Assembly (NCBI RefSeq): GCF_900105305.1
Contig: NZ_LT629765.1
Location: 186,001-250,000, forward strand
Source: Corynebacterium timonense
Lineage (GTDB): Bacteria > Actinomycetota > Actinomycetes > Mycobacteriales > Mycobacteriaceae
Reading direction: 5' to 3'
Length of the DNA stretch: 64,000 nt
Shown here piece by piece: positions 36,266 through 45,291 of the stretch. The notes below the pieces were generated by a model. That model was not told the origin of the DNA. It saw nothing but the letters and a program-made list of their open reading frames with translations, and did no database searches. The position numbers and the translations under genes are program-made. How positions within the stretch are numbered: the first letter of the stretch is position 1; each line of letters starts with the position of its first letter.

Positions 36266-37234
36266 ATGGCGAAAAGCGAAAAAGGGCTGGCGCGCGTCCC
36301 GGGGGTCCTCCTCGGCCACCGCAGCATGGGAGACACGGGCGTCACCGCCGTCGTCGCGAGCGACCCGGCCGGCATGCTCGCCGCCGTCGACGTTCGCGGC
36401 GGCGGGCCCGGGACGAGGGAGACGGACCTGCTCGCCCCGCATAACACGGTACAGCGCGTGCACGCCGTGCTGCTCGCCGGCGGATCGGCCTTCGGGTTGG
36501 CCGCTGCCGACGGCGCGATGCGCGAGCTCGAGCGCCTCGGGCGGGGGTTTCCCGTCTTCGGCGAGGACGCCCCGGGCCCGAGGGTGCCCATCGTCCCCGC
36601 GGCCGTCATTTTCGATCTTGTCGTCGGCTCGCCCGCGCACCGCCCCGGCGTCGAGGACGGGGCGGCCGCCGTGGCGGCGGCGTTTGCGGCGGAGGAGCAC
36701 CACCACGAATCCGGAAACGTGGGAGCGGGTTGCGGGGCGACCGCGGGCGTGTTGCGCGGCGGCTACGGCGAGGCGGCGCGCGAGGTCGACGGCCACGTCG
36801 TTGCCGCGGGCGTGGTGGCGAACCCCGTGGGCAACGTCGTCGACGAGGGCACGGGCCTGCTCTACGGCGATAGCACGCGCCCGGCTGTCGACCGCGCGGA
36901 GTTCGCCCGCCTGGAGTACCTCGCGCCGCAGCTCAACACCACCATCGGGGTGATCGCTACCGACGCTGCGCTGCCGCCGGCGCAGCTGCAACGCCTCGCC
37001 GTGTCCGGCCACGACGGGATCGCGCGCGCCGTCAAGCCGGCGCACGGGCCCCTCGACGGGGACACGCTGTTCGCCGTATCGACGGCCGGTGAGGTGGGCG
37101 CTGGGGTGGGCGTCGAAAAGCTAGCTGCGCTGTGCCATGCGGCGGCTGAGGTCGTCGAGGAAGCGATCGTCGACGCGGTCGTGAGCGCCCAGTCGGGCTA
37201 CGGGCTGACGACGTGGAGTGAGCTCGCCCACTAA
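36266..37234 (+). CDS. P1 (DmpA/S58) family peptidase
   Basis: 322 residues of the DmpA-like N-terminal-nucleophile family (L-aminopeptidases and 6-aminohexanoate-oligomer hydrolases). These proteins self-cleave before a Ser or Thr that becomes the nucleophile; the candidate site is in LAPQLNTTIGVIATDAAL. Other family features are LLAGGSAFGLAAADGAM and NVGAGCGATAG. No signal peptide, so cytoplasmic. Natural substrate unknown. Its promoter shows the 13-bp duplication. Confidence 0.8.
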   Translation: MAKSEKGLARVPGVLLGHRSMGDTGVTAVVASDPAGMLAAVDVRGGGPGTRETDLLAPHNTVQRVHAVLLAGGSAFGLAAADGAMRELERLGRGFPVFGEDAPGPRVPIVPAAVIFDLVVGSPAHRPGVEDGAAAVAAAFAAEEHHHESGNVGAGCGATAGVLRGGYGEAAREVDGHVVAAGVVANPVGNVVDEGTGLLYGDSTRPAVDRAEFARLEYLAPQLNTTIGVIATDAALPPAQLQRLAVSGHDGIARAVKPAHGPLDGDTLFAVSTAGEVGAGVGVEKLAALCHAAAEVVEEAIVDAVVSAQSGYGLTTWSELAH

Positions 37235-37237
37235 ACT
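37232..37237 (+). promoter_or_regulatory. Rhomboid gene -10 element (leaderless)
   Basis: TAAACT overlaps the stop of the P1 peptidase gene and lies 7 nt before the in-frame GTG at 37245, which decides the start. Confidence 0.4.
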
Positions 37238-37244
37238 GCACGAT

Positions 37245-37925
37245 GTGTCTTACTACCAAACTCCAGCGCACTACAGCGGCCTGCAGCCCGTGTCCGCGGG
37301 ACAGATGAACAAGACGCCCGCCCAGAAGCGGGCGACGGGCGTGCGCTACGCCCTCGGTTTCCTCGCGGTGATCTGGGCGGTGTTCCTCGTCAACACCATC
37401 TTCTTCGGGAGAAAGCTCAACTACTTCGGCATTCATCCGCTGGACCCGTCGGGGTTGACCGGCATCTTCTTCGCCCCGCTGCTGCACGCCGATCTCAGCC
37501 ACATCATGTCCAACAGCGTGCCCGGCGCGATCTTCTGCTTCCTCATCGGCTATTCGGGTTCGAGGGTGTTCTGGGAGGTCACGGGGTTTACGTGGATCAT
37601 CGCCGGCGTGGGCACGTGGATCTTCGGCGGGGTGGGCACCAACCACATCGGCGCCTCCAGCCTCGTCTACGGCTGGCTGACGTACCTGATCATCCGCGGT
37701 ATCTTCAACCGGTCGATGAAACAGATCCTGCTCGGTGTCATCCTCGGCTTCTTTTACTCGGGCCTGATCTGGGGCGTGCTGCCGATCAACCCCGGGGTGA
37801 GTTGGCAGGGCCACCTCTTCGGCGCGATCGGCGGCCTCGTCGCGGGCATGGTGATCACCTCCGACGACCCGCCCGAGCTGGCGGCGCGCCGCGAGCAGCG
37901 CAAGCTGCAAGGGCGCAGGCCCTAG
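37245..37925 (+). CDS. Rhomboid-family intramembrane serine protease
   Basis: 226 residues with about six transmembrane helices. Catalytic serine in GASSLVYG (GxSx motif) and catalytic histidine in WQGHLFGAIGG of the last helix; LHADLSHIMSNS is the conserved oxyanion/HxxxN segment. It cleaves transmembrane helices of other membrane proteins; targets are unknown. The GTG at 37245 fits the leaderless -10; an earlier GTG at 37218 would overlap the preceding gene. Confidence 0.85.
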   Translation: MSYYQTPAHYSGLQPVSAGQMNKTPAQKRATGVRYALGFLAVIWAVFLVNTIFFGRKLNYFGIHPLDPSGLTGIFFAPLLHADLSHIMSNSVPGAIFCFLIGYSGSRVFWEVTGFTWIIAGVGTWIFGGVGTNHIGASSLVYGWLTYLIIRGIFNRSMKQILLGVILGFFYSGLIWGVLPINPGVSWQGHLFGAIGGLVAGMVITSDDPPELAARREQRKLQGRRP

Positions 37926-37954
37926 ACCGCGCCCGACGGGTCGCGGCGGGGGAG

Positions 37955-37960
37955 TAGCAT
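37955..37960 (+). promoter_or_regulatory. murI -10 element (leaderless)
   Basis: TAGCAT, 7 nt before the GTG start of murI. Confidence 0.4.
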
Positions 37961-37967
37961 CAGGGCC

Positions 37968-38825
37968 GTGCGTATACCGAGCCTCGACCCCCGCGACAGT
38001 GATAGTGAGACCACTCAGCCCGGCGCGGGCGACCCCCGCCCGATTGGCATGTTCGACTCCGGCGTGGGCGGGCTGACGGTCGCCCGCGCGGTGATGGAGC
38101 AGCTCGGCAACGAATCCATCATCTACATCGGCGACACCGCCAACGGCCCCTACGGCCCGCAGCCCATCGCCGAGGTGCGTCGGCACGCCACGCGGATCGC
38201 CGACGACCTTGTCGAACGCGGCTGCAAGATGCTCGTCATCGCGTGCAACACCGCCTCGGCGGCGTTCCTGCACGACGCGCGCGAGCGCTACAGCATCCCC
38301 GTGGTCGAGGTGATCAAGCCGGCGGTGCGCCGCGCCATCGCGACCACCCGCAACAACCGCGTCGGGGTGATCGGCACGACAGGCACCATCACCTCCGGCG
38401 CCTACCAGGACCTGTTTAACCTTGCGCCGGGTGTCGAGGTGACGGCGGCGGCGTGCCCGGCGTTCGTGGAGTTCGTCGAGCGCGGCGTGACGTCCGGGCG
38501 CCAGATCCTCGGGGTGGCGCAGGGCTACCTCGAGCCGCTGCAGGCCGCGGGCGTGGACACCCTCGTGCTCGGGTGCACCCACTACCCGCTGCTGTCGGGC
38601 GTGCTGCAGCTGGCCATCGGCGACCACGTCACGCTCGTCTCCTCGGCGGAGGAGACCGCGAAGGACGTGCTCCGCGTGCTCACGGAGAACGACATGCTCG
38701 CTCCCGCAGGCGCAGCGCCCGCCCACGTTGTCGAATCGACGGGCAACCCGGACGCGTTCAACGCCCTTGCCGCGCGCTTCCTCGGCCCCCAAGTGACGGC
38801 CGTGGGCAGCGCGTCCGCGGGTTAG
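37968..38825 (+). CDS. murI: Glutamate racemase
   Basis: 285 residues. It makes D-glutamate for peptidoglycan. The two catalytic cysteines are in [12 protein letters not shown] and [28 protein letters not shown] is the N-terminal signature. The N-terminal 23 residues are a variable extension. In actinobacteria murI, the MBL-fold hydrolase, rph and rdgB form a conserved run, as here. Confidence 0.95.
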   Translation: MRIPSLDPRDSDSETTQPGAGDPRPIGMFDSGVGGLTVARAVMEQLGNESIIYIGDTANGPYGPQPIAEVRRHATRIADDLVERGCKMLVIACNTASAAFLHDARERYSIPVVEVIKPAVRRAIATTRNNRVGVIGTTGTITSGAYQDLFNLAPGVEVTAAACPAFVEFVERGVTSGRQILGVAQGYLEPLQAAGVDTLVLGCTHYPLLSGVLQLAIGDHVTLVSSAEETAKDVLRVLTENDMLAPAGAAPAHVVESTGNPDAFNALAARFLGPQVTAVGSASAG

Positions 38826-38877
38826 CGCCCAGGCGAGTTGGTTAGATTTCAGGCGTGTTTCATGGCACAGTTGACCC

Positions 38878-39657
38878 ATGAGGTTGACCATTCTCGGGTG
38901 TTCCGGGAGCCTGGGCGCGCCGGGCAATCCCGGGTCTTCCTACCTGATTTCGTCCCCTGAGCGCCCCGACGCGCCCGGTGTTGTGATGGACTTCGGCCCC
39001 GGGGCGCTTGCCGCGCTGCAGTCGGTGCACGACCCGGCGAACGCGCACGTCATCTTCTCCCACCTGCACGCCGACCACTGCTCGGACCTGCCCTCGCTTT
39101 TGGTGTGGCGCCGCTTCCACCCGACGGCGCCGTCGCCGAGGCGCCACGTTTTGGCTGGCCCCTCCTACGCGGCCGAGCACTTCGGGCGCATGAGCGCGGA
39201 CGGACCGGCGGATATCGACGACATCTCCGACACCTTCGATGTCCGCCCCTGGCAGTCGTGGAGCCCGCTCGAACTCGAAGGCCTCGAGATCACGCCGATC
39301 CCGGTGCTCCACCCCGCGGCCGAGTCGCACGCGCTGCGCGTCGTGTGCTCGCACACGGGCAGGGTGCTCGCGTTTTCCGGGGATTCGGGCATGACGCCCT
39401 CGCTTCTCGACGTCGCACGCGACGCCGATCTCTTTCTGTGCGAGGCCGCGTGGGGGCCGAGCTCCGAGGGCAAGGCGCCCGGGATGCACCTGTCGGGGCA
39501 GGAAGCCGGATGGCTCGCCCGCGAGGCGGGGGTGGACACCCTCGTCCTAGTCCACATCCAACCGTGGACGGACCCGGAGGAGACGGCCGCCGCCGCGCGC
39601 CGCGAGTTCGACGGGCCCGTCGTTGTCGGTCGGCCGGGGGACGTGTTCGACCTTTAA
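38878..39657 (+). CDS. MBL-fold metallo-hydrolase
   Basis: 259 residues with the zinc-binding HxHxDH motif as SHLHADHCSDLPSL, an aspartate ligand in FSGDSGM and a distal histidine in VHIQPW. The fold and length are closest to RNase Z / cyclic phosphodiesterase-like hydrolases, but the exact reaction is not known. It sits between murI and rph. Confidence 0.85.
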   Translation: MRLTILGCSGSLGAPGNPGSSYLISSPERPDAPGVVMDFGPGALAALQSVHDPANAHVIFSHLHADHCSDLPSLLVWRRFHPTAPSPRRHVLAGPSYAAEHFGRMSADGPADIDDISDTFDVRPWQSWSPLELEGLEITPIPVLHPAAESHALRVVCSHTGRVLAFSGDSGMTPSLLDVARDADLFLCEAAWGPSSEGKAPGMHLSGQEAGWLAREAGVDTLVLVHIQPWTDPEETAAAARREFDGPVVVGRPGDVFDL

Positions 39658-39659
39658 GT

Positions 39660-39665
39660 TACGCT
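39660..39665 (+). promoter_or_regulatory. rph -10 element (leaderless)
   Basis: TACGCT, 7 nt before the rph ATG. Confidence 0.35.
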
Positions 39666-39672
39666 GGACGGC

Positions 39673-40407
39673 ATGACTGAAACTGCTTTCCAGCGCGCCG
39701 ACGGGCGCGCCCTCGACGAGTTGCGTCCCGTCCGTATCACCCGCGGCTTCACCTCCAACCCGGCGGGCAGCGTGCTCGTCGAGTTCGGCAACACCCGCGT
39801 GATGTGCACCGCCTCGGTGGAGGTGGGGGTGCCCCGTTTTAAGAAGGACTCCGGCGAGGGGTGGCTCACCGCCGAGTACGCGATGCTACCCTCCGCCACG
39901 CACGAGCGCATGCCGCGCGAGTCGATGAAGGGCAAGGTCAAGGGCCGCACTCACGAAATCTCGCGTCTGGTGGGGCGCTCCCTGCGCGCGGCGGTGGACC
40001 TGAGGCAGCTGGGGGAGAACACGATCCAGCTCGACTGTGACGTGCTCCAGGCAGACGGCGGCACCCGCACCGCTTCCATCACGGGCGCCTACGTGGCGCT
40101 GGCCGACGCCATCGCGGTGCTGCGCGAGCGCGGCGTGGTCCCCGGCGAGCCGCTCCTGCCGCCGGTGGCCGCGGTGTCCGTCGGCCTGCTCGAGGGCAAC
40201 GTCGCCCTCGACCTGCCCTACGAGGAAGACTCCCGCGCCGAGGTCGACCTGAACGTGGTGATGCAGGAGGGCGGCAAGTTCGTGGAGATCCAGGGCACCG
40301 GCGAGCACGGCCTGTTCGGGCGCACTGAGCTCGACGCGATGCTCGACGTGGCCGAGACGGGCTGCGCCCAGCTCATCGAGGCGCAGAAGGCGGCGCTGGA
40401 ATGGTAA
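39673..40407 (+). CDS. rph: Ribonuclease PH
   Basis: 244 residues. A phosphorolytic 3'-5' exoribonuclease that trims tRNA 3' ends. Family features: [19 protein letters not shown], the [17 protein letters not shown] stretch, [41 protein letters not shown] (phosphate and metal site) and [16 protein letters not shown]. It overlaps the start of rdgB by 7 nt, indicating coupled translation. Confidence 0.95.
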   Translation: MTETAFQRADGRALDELRPVRITRGFTSNPAGSVLVEFGNTRVMCTASVEVGVPRFKKDSGEGWLTAEYAMLPSATHERMPRESMKGKVKGRTHEISRLVGRSLRAAVDLRQLGENTIQLDCDVLQADGGTRTASITGAYVALADAIAVLRERGVVPGEPLLPPVAAVSVGLLEGNVALDLPYEEDSRAEVDLNVVMQEGGKFVEIQGTGEHGLFGRTELDAMLDVAETGCAQLIEAQKAALEW

Positions 40408-41012
40408 AGGTCCTCGTCGCCTCCAACAACGCGAAGAAGCAGCGCGAGCTCGAGGCCGTGCTCGCCGAGCTGGGGATTGAGGGGGTCGAGGTGGTCTCGC
40501 TCGCCGAGGTCGACTCCTACCCGGAGCCCCGCGAGGACGGCCTGACCTTCGAGGATAACGCCCTGATCAAGGCACGCGCCGGGGTGGCGGCGACGGGCCT
40601 GCCGTGCGTGGCTGACGACTCCGGGCTTTCCGTCACCGCCCTCAACGGCATGCCGGGCGTGCTCTCGGCGCGCTGGTCCGGCAGCCACGGCGACGACGAG
40701 GCGAACAATCGGCTGCTGCTTGCGCAGATGAGCGATATCGCCGTGCGCGACGCCGCGTTCGTGTCCTGCTGCGCTCTGGTGACCCCGATGGGGGACGAGT
40801 TCACGGCGACGGGGCGGTGGGAGGGTACGCTCCTGCGCGCCCCGCGCGGGAAGGGGGGCTTTGGCTACGATCCCCTCTTCGAGCCGGCCGATACCCCGGG
40901 CCGCTCCTCTGCCGAGCTGTCGCCGGAGGAGAAGAACGCGCGCTCGCACCGCGGGGCGGCGCTGCGCGAGCTAGCGCCGCTCATCGCCCAGCTGGAGGCG
41001 GGGGCCTCTTAG
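40401..41012 (+). CDS. rdgB: dITP/XTP pyrophosphatase (RdgB/HAM1 family)
   Basis: 203 residues. It removes non-canonical purine triphosphates (dITP, ITP, XTP) from the nucleotide pool. The phosphate-binding start [14 protein letters not shown], the catalytic [24 protein letters not shown] and the purine-recognition [10 protein letters not shown] followed by [10 protein letters not shown] are present. Its ATG lies inside the end of rph. Confidence 0.94.
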   Translation: MVKVLVASNNAKKQRELEAVLAELGIEGVEVVSLAEVDSYPEPREDGLTFEDNALIKARAGVAATGLPCVADDSGLSVTALNGMPGVLSARWSGSHGDDEANNRLLLAQMSDIAVRDAAFVSCCALVTPMGDEFTATGRWEGTLLRAPRGKGGFGYDPLFEPADTPGRSSAELSPEEKNARSHRGAALRELAPLIAQLEAGAS

Positions 41013-41389
41013 CCCAGCTGGAACTGCTGGGTCACCTCGCGGCGGCGCTTCGCCTCCACCCAGAAGGAGAGGAAGGGCACGACGCCGGAGATCGCGGTGA
41101 CCACCCAGGTCGCCGCGGGCCAGCGGGCCTTCAGACCGAGGTTCATCGAGGTGACCAGGAACGCCATGTACGCCAGGCCGTGGACGCGGCCGACCCAGAG
41201 GAGGGCGGAGACGTCCATGTCAAAGCCGTACTGCATGATCATGCGCAGGCAGAGCAGGAGGAGCAGGACGCCGGTGACCCACGCCGCGATGGAAAACAGC
41301 GTCAGCGCCGTCTTGACGCGCCGCTGCCGTTCGGGGTGAATCTTCGGTGCGACTTGCGTGGAGGTGTTCTCGGTGGAGGGGGTGCTCAT
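41009..41389 (-). CDS. DUF3817 family membrane protein
   Basis: 126 residues with three predicted membrane helices: LTLFSIAAWVTGVLLLLLCLRMI, VHGLAYMAFLVTSMNLGL and WVVTAISGVVPFLSFWVEAKRR, the pattern of the integral membrane DUF3817 family. The ATG at 41389 overlaps the stop of the preceding minus-strand gene (ATGA), so the two are coupled. Its 3' end overlaps rdgB by 4 nt. Function unknown. Confidence 0.8.
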   Translation of the reverse strand: MSTPSTENTSTQVAPKIHPERQRRVKTALTLFSIAAWVTGVLLLLLCLRMIMQYGFDMDVSALLWVGRVHGLAYMAFLVTSMNLGLKARWPAATWVVTAISGVVPFLSFWVEAKRRREVTQQFQLG

Positions 41390-41865
41390 TGCCTGCTCTC
41401 TTCGGGTCCGTCGCCCTGCCCGCGGCGCTGGACGTTGAGGGCGTTGAACTCCTCGACGTCGAGCGTGGGGCGGGCGGGGAGGAAATCGTCGTCGATGGAT
41501 GTGGTAGTTTCTGCGCCGCCGAAGCGGGCCTGGTCTGCCTCGTACAGCTCCTGCATGGAGGCCCCGGAGTTGTGCGCGTCGATCTTCTCGTTTTCCATCC
41601 TGATGCCCATGCGGTAGGCGTAGACGAAGAACGCGCCGAAGATGGGCCATTGCAGGGCGTATCCGAGGTTCTGGAACGTGCCGCTGCCGGACTGGAACCG
41701 GGTCCACTGCCACCAGGCGAGGAGGAAGGTACAGATGACCGCGAGGACCAGCAGCACAATATGCCACGCGCGCACGCGGATGCGCTGGCGCTGCGGCGGG
41801 TGCGTGGCGGTGCCAGCCGCAGAGCCCGGTTTGGTGCCCGGCTGGGCGTCCATCGGCTCACTCAC
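41386..41865 (-). CDS. Conserved membrane protein of unknown function
   Basis: 159 residues from a GTG at 41865. Two hydrophobic segments (AWHIVLLVLAVICTFLLAWWQW and a second including YALQWPIFGAFFVYAYR) followed by a hydrophilic cytoplasmic tail rich in acidic residues. The GTG is chosen because TAGACT (plus 41874-41879) lies 8 nt upstream, a leaderless arrangement. It is co-translated with the DUF3817 gene; both membrane proteins may act together (inference). Confidence 0.7.
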   Translation of the reverse strand: MSEPMDAQPGTKPGSAAGTATHPPQRQRIRVRAWHIVLLVLAVICTFLLAWWQWTRFQSGSGTFQNLGYALQWPIFGAFFVYAYRMGIRMENEKIDAHNSGASMQELYEADQARFGGAETTTSIDDDFLPARPTLDVEEFNALNVQRRGQGDGPEESRQ

Positions 41866-42001
41866 AGTCCGGGAGTCTACCAACTCGCCCACCTCAAACA
41901 AAAGGTTGATTCGCGCGCGGGGTATGCGGTGTCGTGGTGCGCGGGGCCGCGCGTGTAAAGTGTGAACGTGCTTTGGCCTACTCTCCTGTGGCGCAAAGCG
42001 G

Positions 42002-42083
<82 letters not shown>

Positions 42084-42128
42084 CACCGTGTCCTCGAGGG
42101 AGACAGAGTTCTCGAGAGCCCAGAAAAG

Positions 42129-42608
42129 CTAGCCCCCGATAGGCCAGTCGCGGAGGATACGGCCAACGTGGCCGGAGGCACGCACGTTGTACTGCGCCTG
42201 CTCGATGATCCCGTCTGCGCCCACGAGGAAGGTCGAGCGGATGACGCCGTGGACGACCTTGCCGTAGTTCTTCTTCTCACCGAACGCGCCCCACTGCTGC
42301 ATGACCTCCTTCGAGGGATCCGACAGCAGGGTGATGGCGAGGTCGTGGTCGGCGCGGAACTTCGCCAGCTTCTCGGGAGAGTCGGGGCTGATGCCGATGA
42401 CGTCGATGTCGGCGTCGTTGAACTGCGAGAGGTTGTCAGAGAAGTCGCACGCCTCGGTCGTGCACCCCGGCGTGTTGGCGCGAGGGTAGAAGTACACGAT
42501 GACTTTCTTTCCCGCGTAGTCCTCCAACGAGACGGTCTCGCCGGTGTCGCTGGGCAGGGTGAAGGTGGGGGCGGTATCGCCGGAATCCAAGCGAATGTTC
42601 TCAGTCAT
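42129..42608 (-). CDS. bcp: Thiol peroxidase of the BCP/AhpC-TSA family
   Basis: 159 residues. A peroxiredoxin that reduces hydrogen and organic peroxides through a cysteine in a thioredoxin fold. Peroxidatic and possible resolving cysteines are in ANTPGCTTEACDFSDN, spaced five apart as in BCP. Conserved VIVYFYPRANTPGC and GISPDSPEKLAKF support the call. It lies 45 nt after tRNA-Leu on the opposite strand and diverges from the DUF3618 gene. Confidence 0.9.
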   Translation of the reverse strand: MTENIRLDSGDTAPTFTLPSDTGETVSLEDYAGKKVIVYFYPRANTPGCTTEACDFSDNLSQFNDADIDVIGISPDSPEKLAKFRADHDLAITLLSDPSKEVMQQWGAFGEKKNYGKVVHGVIRSTFLVGADGIIEQAQYNVRASGHVGRILRDWPIGG

Positions 42609-42677
42609 ACTTGCCCGTTTTACACTACTGTTGGCAAGGACACGTTCTAGAAAAAGTCAACGTAGGAGTTCATTACC

Positions 42678-42953
42678 GTGGCACGAGACATCAATGACAT
42701 CGAGCGCGACATCAAGCGCACCCGCGGCCAGCTGGCCAGCACGCTCGACGAGATCGCGTTTCGCACCAACCCCTCCACCCTCGCCGATAACGCGAAGGAC
42801 CAGGCGACGAGCCTGATCAAGCAGGACGGTGTGCAAAAGGCCCTGATCGGCGTCGGCGTGGGTATCGCGGCGCTGGTGGCTATTAAGTTCTTCAACGGCC
42901 GCAAGCGCAAGAAGGAGCTCAAGGAGCTGCAGGACCTGCTCGCCCGCCGCTAG
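42678..42953 (+). CDS. DUF3618 family protein
   Basis: 91 residues (GTG start behind a TAGGAG site). The N-terminal ARDINDIERDIKRTRGQLASTLDEIAFRTNP is the DUF3618 core, an amphipathic helix with an E/R-rich pattern, followed by one transmembrane helix (ALIGVGVGIAALVAIKFF) and a basic tail. Such small membrane-anchored proteins are common in actinobacteria; function unknown. Confidence 0.85.
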   Translation: MARDINDIERDIKRTRGQLASTLDEIAFRTNPSTLADNAKDQATSLIKQDGVQKALIGVGVGIAALVAIKFFNGRKRKKELKELQDLLARR

Positions 42954-42973
42954 CTTATCGACGCCCCCATATC

Positions 42974-43004
42974 GCCCCCGCCCGGAGCCCTCCGGACCGG
43001 GGGC
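42974..43004. terminator. Bidirectional hairpin between DUF3618 and pncA
   Basis: GCCCCCG (42974-42980) pairs with CGGGGGC (42998-43004), with an inner CCGG/CCGG pairing, in the 51-bp gap between two convergent genes. Confidence 0.6.
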
Positions 43005-43568
43005 TTACGTCAATTCGGCGCCGGACTGCGCCATCTCTTCGAGGGCGCGGACTCCGTTGTGGTCGTCGACGGGCGAGCACATGTTGCGCAGCACCCGCAC
43101 GTTAAAGCCCTCTTTCAGCGCGTCGAGGACGGTGGCGCGCACGCAGTGGTCGGTGGCAATACCGCAGATGTCGAGCGTATCGACGTCATGCTGGCGCAGC
43201 CATTCGGCGAGCGGGGTGCCGTCCGCGGCGCCCTCGAAGCCGGAGTACGCGGCGGAGTATTCGCCTTTGCGGAAGAAGACGTCGATAAGCGATGTGTCAA
43301 TCGTCCCCTTGATCTCGGCGCCGGGCGACTCGGCGACGCAGTGGACGGGCCACGTGTCCTCGAAATCGGGGGCGTCGGAGAAGTGCGAGCCCGGGTCGAT
43401 GTGCCAATCCTGGGTGGCCAGGATGTGGGAGTATTCACGCGAGCGGCTATCCGCGGTGGAGATAAGCTCGGCGATCTTGGTGGCGACCTCATCGCCGCGG
43501 TCGGTGGCGAGAGCCCCGCCGGGGCAAAAGTCGTTCTGGACGTCAACGATAAGCAATGCTGTAGTCAT
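43005..43568 (-). CDS. pncA: Nicotinamidase / pyrazinamidase
   Basis: 187 residues from the ATG at 43568. It hydrolyses nicotinamide to nicotinate for NAD salvage, and activates pyrazinamide in organisms that take it up. Catalytic Asp in LLIVDVQNDFCPGG, metal-binding histidine in TQDWHIDPGSHF and catalytic cysteine in ICGIATDHCV are visible. A TAGACT element 8 nt upstream on the minus strand points to a leaderless transcript. It feeds pncB at 33-34.3 kb. Confidence 0.93.
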   Translation of the reverse strand: MTTALLIVDVQNDFCPGGALATDRGDEVATKIAELISTADSRSREYSHILATQDWHIDPGSHFSDAPDFEDTWPVHCVAESPGAEIKGTIDTSLIDVFFRKGEYSAAYSGFEGAADGTPLAEWLRQHDVDTLDICGIATDHCVRATVLDALKEGFNVRVLRNMCSPVDDHNGVRALEEMAQSGAELT

Positions 43569-43613
43569 GACGTTCCAGTCTAATGAAACCCGCGGGGGGT
43601 ATGTCGACCAGCG

Positions 43614-43646
43614 AAAAACCCCCGCCGAGCAAAAGCCCGACGGGGG
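43614..43646 (-). terminator. tRNA-Lys terminator
   Basis: On the minus strand CCCCCG pairs with CGGGGG around an inner stem with a TTTT-containing loop, followed by TTTTT. It lies 7 nt after the tRNA-Lys gene. Confidence 0.75.
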
Positions 43647-43653
43647 TGAAGTG

Positions 43654-43726
43654 TGCGCCACCAGGGACTCGAACCCCGAACCCACTGATTAAGAGTCAGT
43701 TGCTCTACCACTTGAGCTAGTAGCGC
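43654..43726 (-). tRNA. tRNA-Lys (anticodon CTT)
   Basis: 73 nt. Acceptor GCGCTAC/GTGGCGC (one G-U), D arm AGCTCAAGTGGTAGAGC, anticodon arm ACTGA-CTCTTAA-TCAGT with anticodon CTT, T arm GGGGTTCGAGTCCC. CCA not encoded. Confidence 0.93.
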
Positions 43727-43943
43727 ATATGTTGTTTTTGTCGTGTCTGCCGTGCTGGCAACGAAGGAGAATATAACACCACTCTCGCCGGCCCGTGAAA
43801 TCCGCTGGTTGTAGCGCGTTTTCTGAGAACGCGCCGACGGGCCGTCGGGAATGTGCCTTTAGCGCGCGGGGCGATAGAATAGGAGGGATTGGCTAGCGAG
43901 TGGCCGAACACGGTCCGGTGAGGGTGCAGTGAGGGTAGTGAAA

Positions 43944-45149
43944 ATGAGGAAGTCGCGAGGGGTGCGCCGTTCGATGGCCGCGGTCGTTGTCGCTGCGGGT
44001 CTGGTGCTGGCGGGCTGCTCGATTGGGGCCGCGGCGGGGCTCGGCGGGGAGGGGACGCGGGCCTCGGAGACCGCAGACGAGCGCAGCCGCGAGGAGGCGG
44101 CGCGGGCGGCAGCGCCGACGGTGTCGGTCGGGGACGGCGACGCTGACGTTGCGCCGCTCGACCCAGTGGAGGTGACGGCGGAGGCGGGTCTGAGCTCGCT
44201 GATGCTGACGAACGACGCGGGAAAGCGCGTCCAGGGCGAGTTTAATGACGACATGACCGAGTGGCGTGCCACGGAGGAACTCGGCTACGGGCGCACCTAC
44301 ACCCTTGAGGGGATGGACCGGGCGGGTAACGCCATTGAGTCGTCGTTTAGCACGGTCGTGCCCGCGGTTCAGGCGTACGCCTCGGTCGGACCGCTGGATG
44401 GTGCCACCGTCGGGGTGGGGCAGGCGGTGACGTTCCGTTTCTCTGCGGCCCCCGAGGACCGCGACGCCGTAGAGGAACAGATTACGGTGGAGACCTCGAA
44501 CGACACCGAGGGCGATTTCTACTGGCTCGACCCCTATGAGTTGCGGTGGCGCCCGAAGGACTACTGGGAGCCGGGCACCTCCGTCAGCGTGAAGGCGGAC
44601 CTGTATGGCGCCGACCTCGGCGGCGGTGTCTACGGCGCCGAGGACACGGAGACGAACTTCACCATCGGCGACGAGGTGATCACGCGGGTGGATAACGCCA
44701 CGAAGACCTTGACGCTCTCGCGCAACGGCGAGGTAGTCCGCTCCTTCCCGATTTCGATGGGCACCGACGGCATGTGGGACACCCCCAACGGCACCTACGT
44801 GGTCGGCGACCAGCACGAGGCGCTGGTGATGGACTCGCGAACCTTCGGACTGGGACTGGACTCCGGCGGCTACGTCACCCCGGTCGATAGTGCGACGCAG
44901 CTGTCGTACTCGGGCATCTACGTTCATTCGGCGCCGTGGGCGATGTGGGCGTTGGGCTCGACGAACCAGTCGCACGGGTGCATCAACGCGAGCCCCGCCG
45001 ACGCGGCCTGGTTCCTGCAGAACGTCAAGCGCGGGGACCCTGTCGAGGTGGTGAACACCTACGGCGGCACCCTCAGCGGCTGGGACGGCCTGGGCTACTG
45101 GAACATCCCGTGGGAGACGTGGGAGGCGGGGAACCCCGAGCTGCAGTAG
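43944..45149 (+). CDS. L,D-transpeptidase lipoprotein
   Basis: 401 residues from ATG 43944 (an in-frame GTG at 43929 is possible). A lipoprotein signal peptide ends in LVLAGC (lipid-anchored Cys25). Two immunoglobulin-like domains (PVEVTAEAGLSSL..., then ASVGPLDGATVGVGQAVTF...) precede the YkuD catalytic domain, with the catalytic motif STNQSHGCINAS (HxCxN) and the HSAPWAMWALG lid. It forms 3-3 cross-links in peptidoglycan at the outer face of the membrane, as in mycobacterial LdtMt2-type enzymes. Confidence 0.92.
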   Translation: MRKSRGVRRSMAAVVVAAGLVLAGCSIGAAAGLGGEGTRASETADERSREEAARAAAPTVSVGDGDADVAPLDPVEVTAEAGLSSLMLTNDAGKRVQGEFNDDMTEWRATEELGYGRTYTLEGMDRAGNAIESSFSTVVPAVQAYASVGPLDGATVGVGQAVTFRFSAAPEDRDAVEEQITVETSNDTEGDFYWLDPYELRWRPKDYWEPGTSVSVKADLYGADLGGGVYGAEDTETNFTIGDEVITRVDNATKTLTLSRNGEVVRSFPISMGTDGMWDTPNGTYVVGDQHEALVMDSRTFGLGLDSGGYVTPVDSATQLSYSGIYVHSAPWAMWALGSTNQSHGCINASPADAAWFLQNVKRGDPVEVVNTYGGTLSGWDGLGYWNIPWETWEAGNPELQ

Positions 45150-45216
45150 GACTTAACCGCGGGGCGGGCCTTCCCGCCCGCCCATAATTGTTCACTGACT
45201 TGAAGAGCGTAATTCA

Positions 45217-45241
45217 ATCTAACCCGGCTTACATGTTAGTG
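45217..45241 (+). promoter_or_regulatory. Putative MntR operator upstream of mntA
   Basis: CTAAC (45219-45223) and GTTAG (45235-45239) form an inverted repeat with 11-nt spacer, 50-75 nt before the mntA start, in a local AT-rich promoter region. A metal regulator of the DtxR/MntR family is encoded at the end of the operon. Low confidence: the arms are short. Confidence 0.3.
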
Positions 45242-45291
45242 TGCGTGGTACATATCCATCGGCACTATGCCCCGGCTTGACAAGGACAACC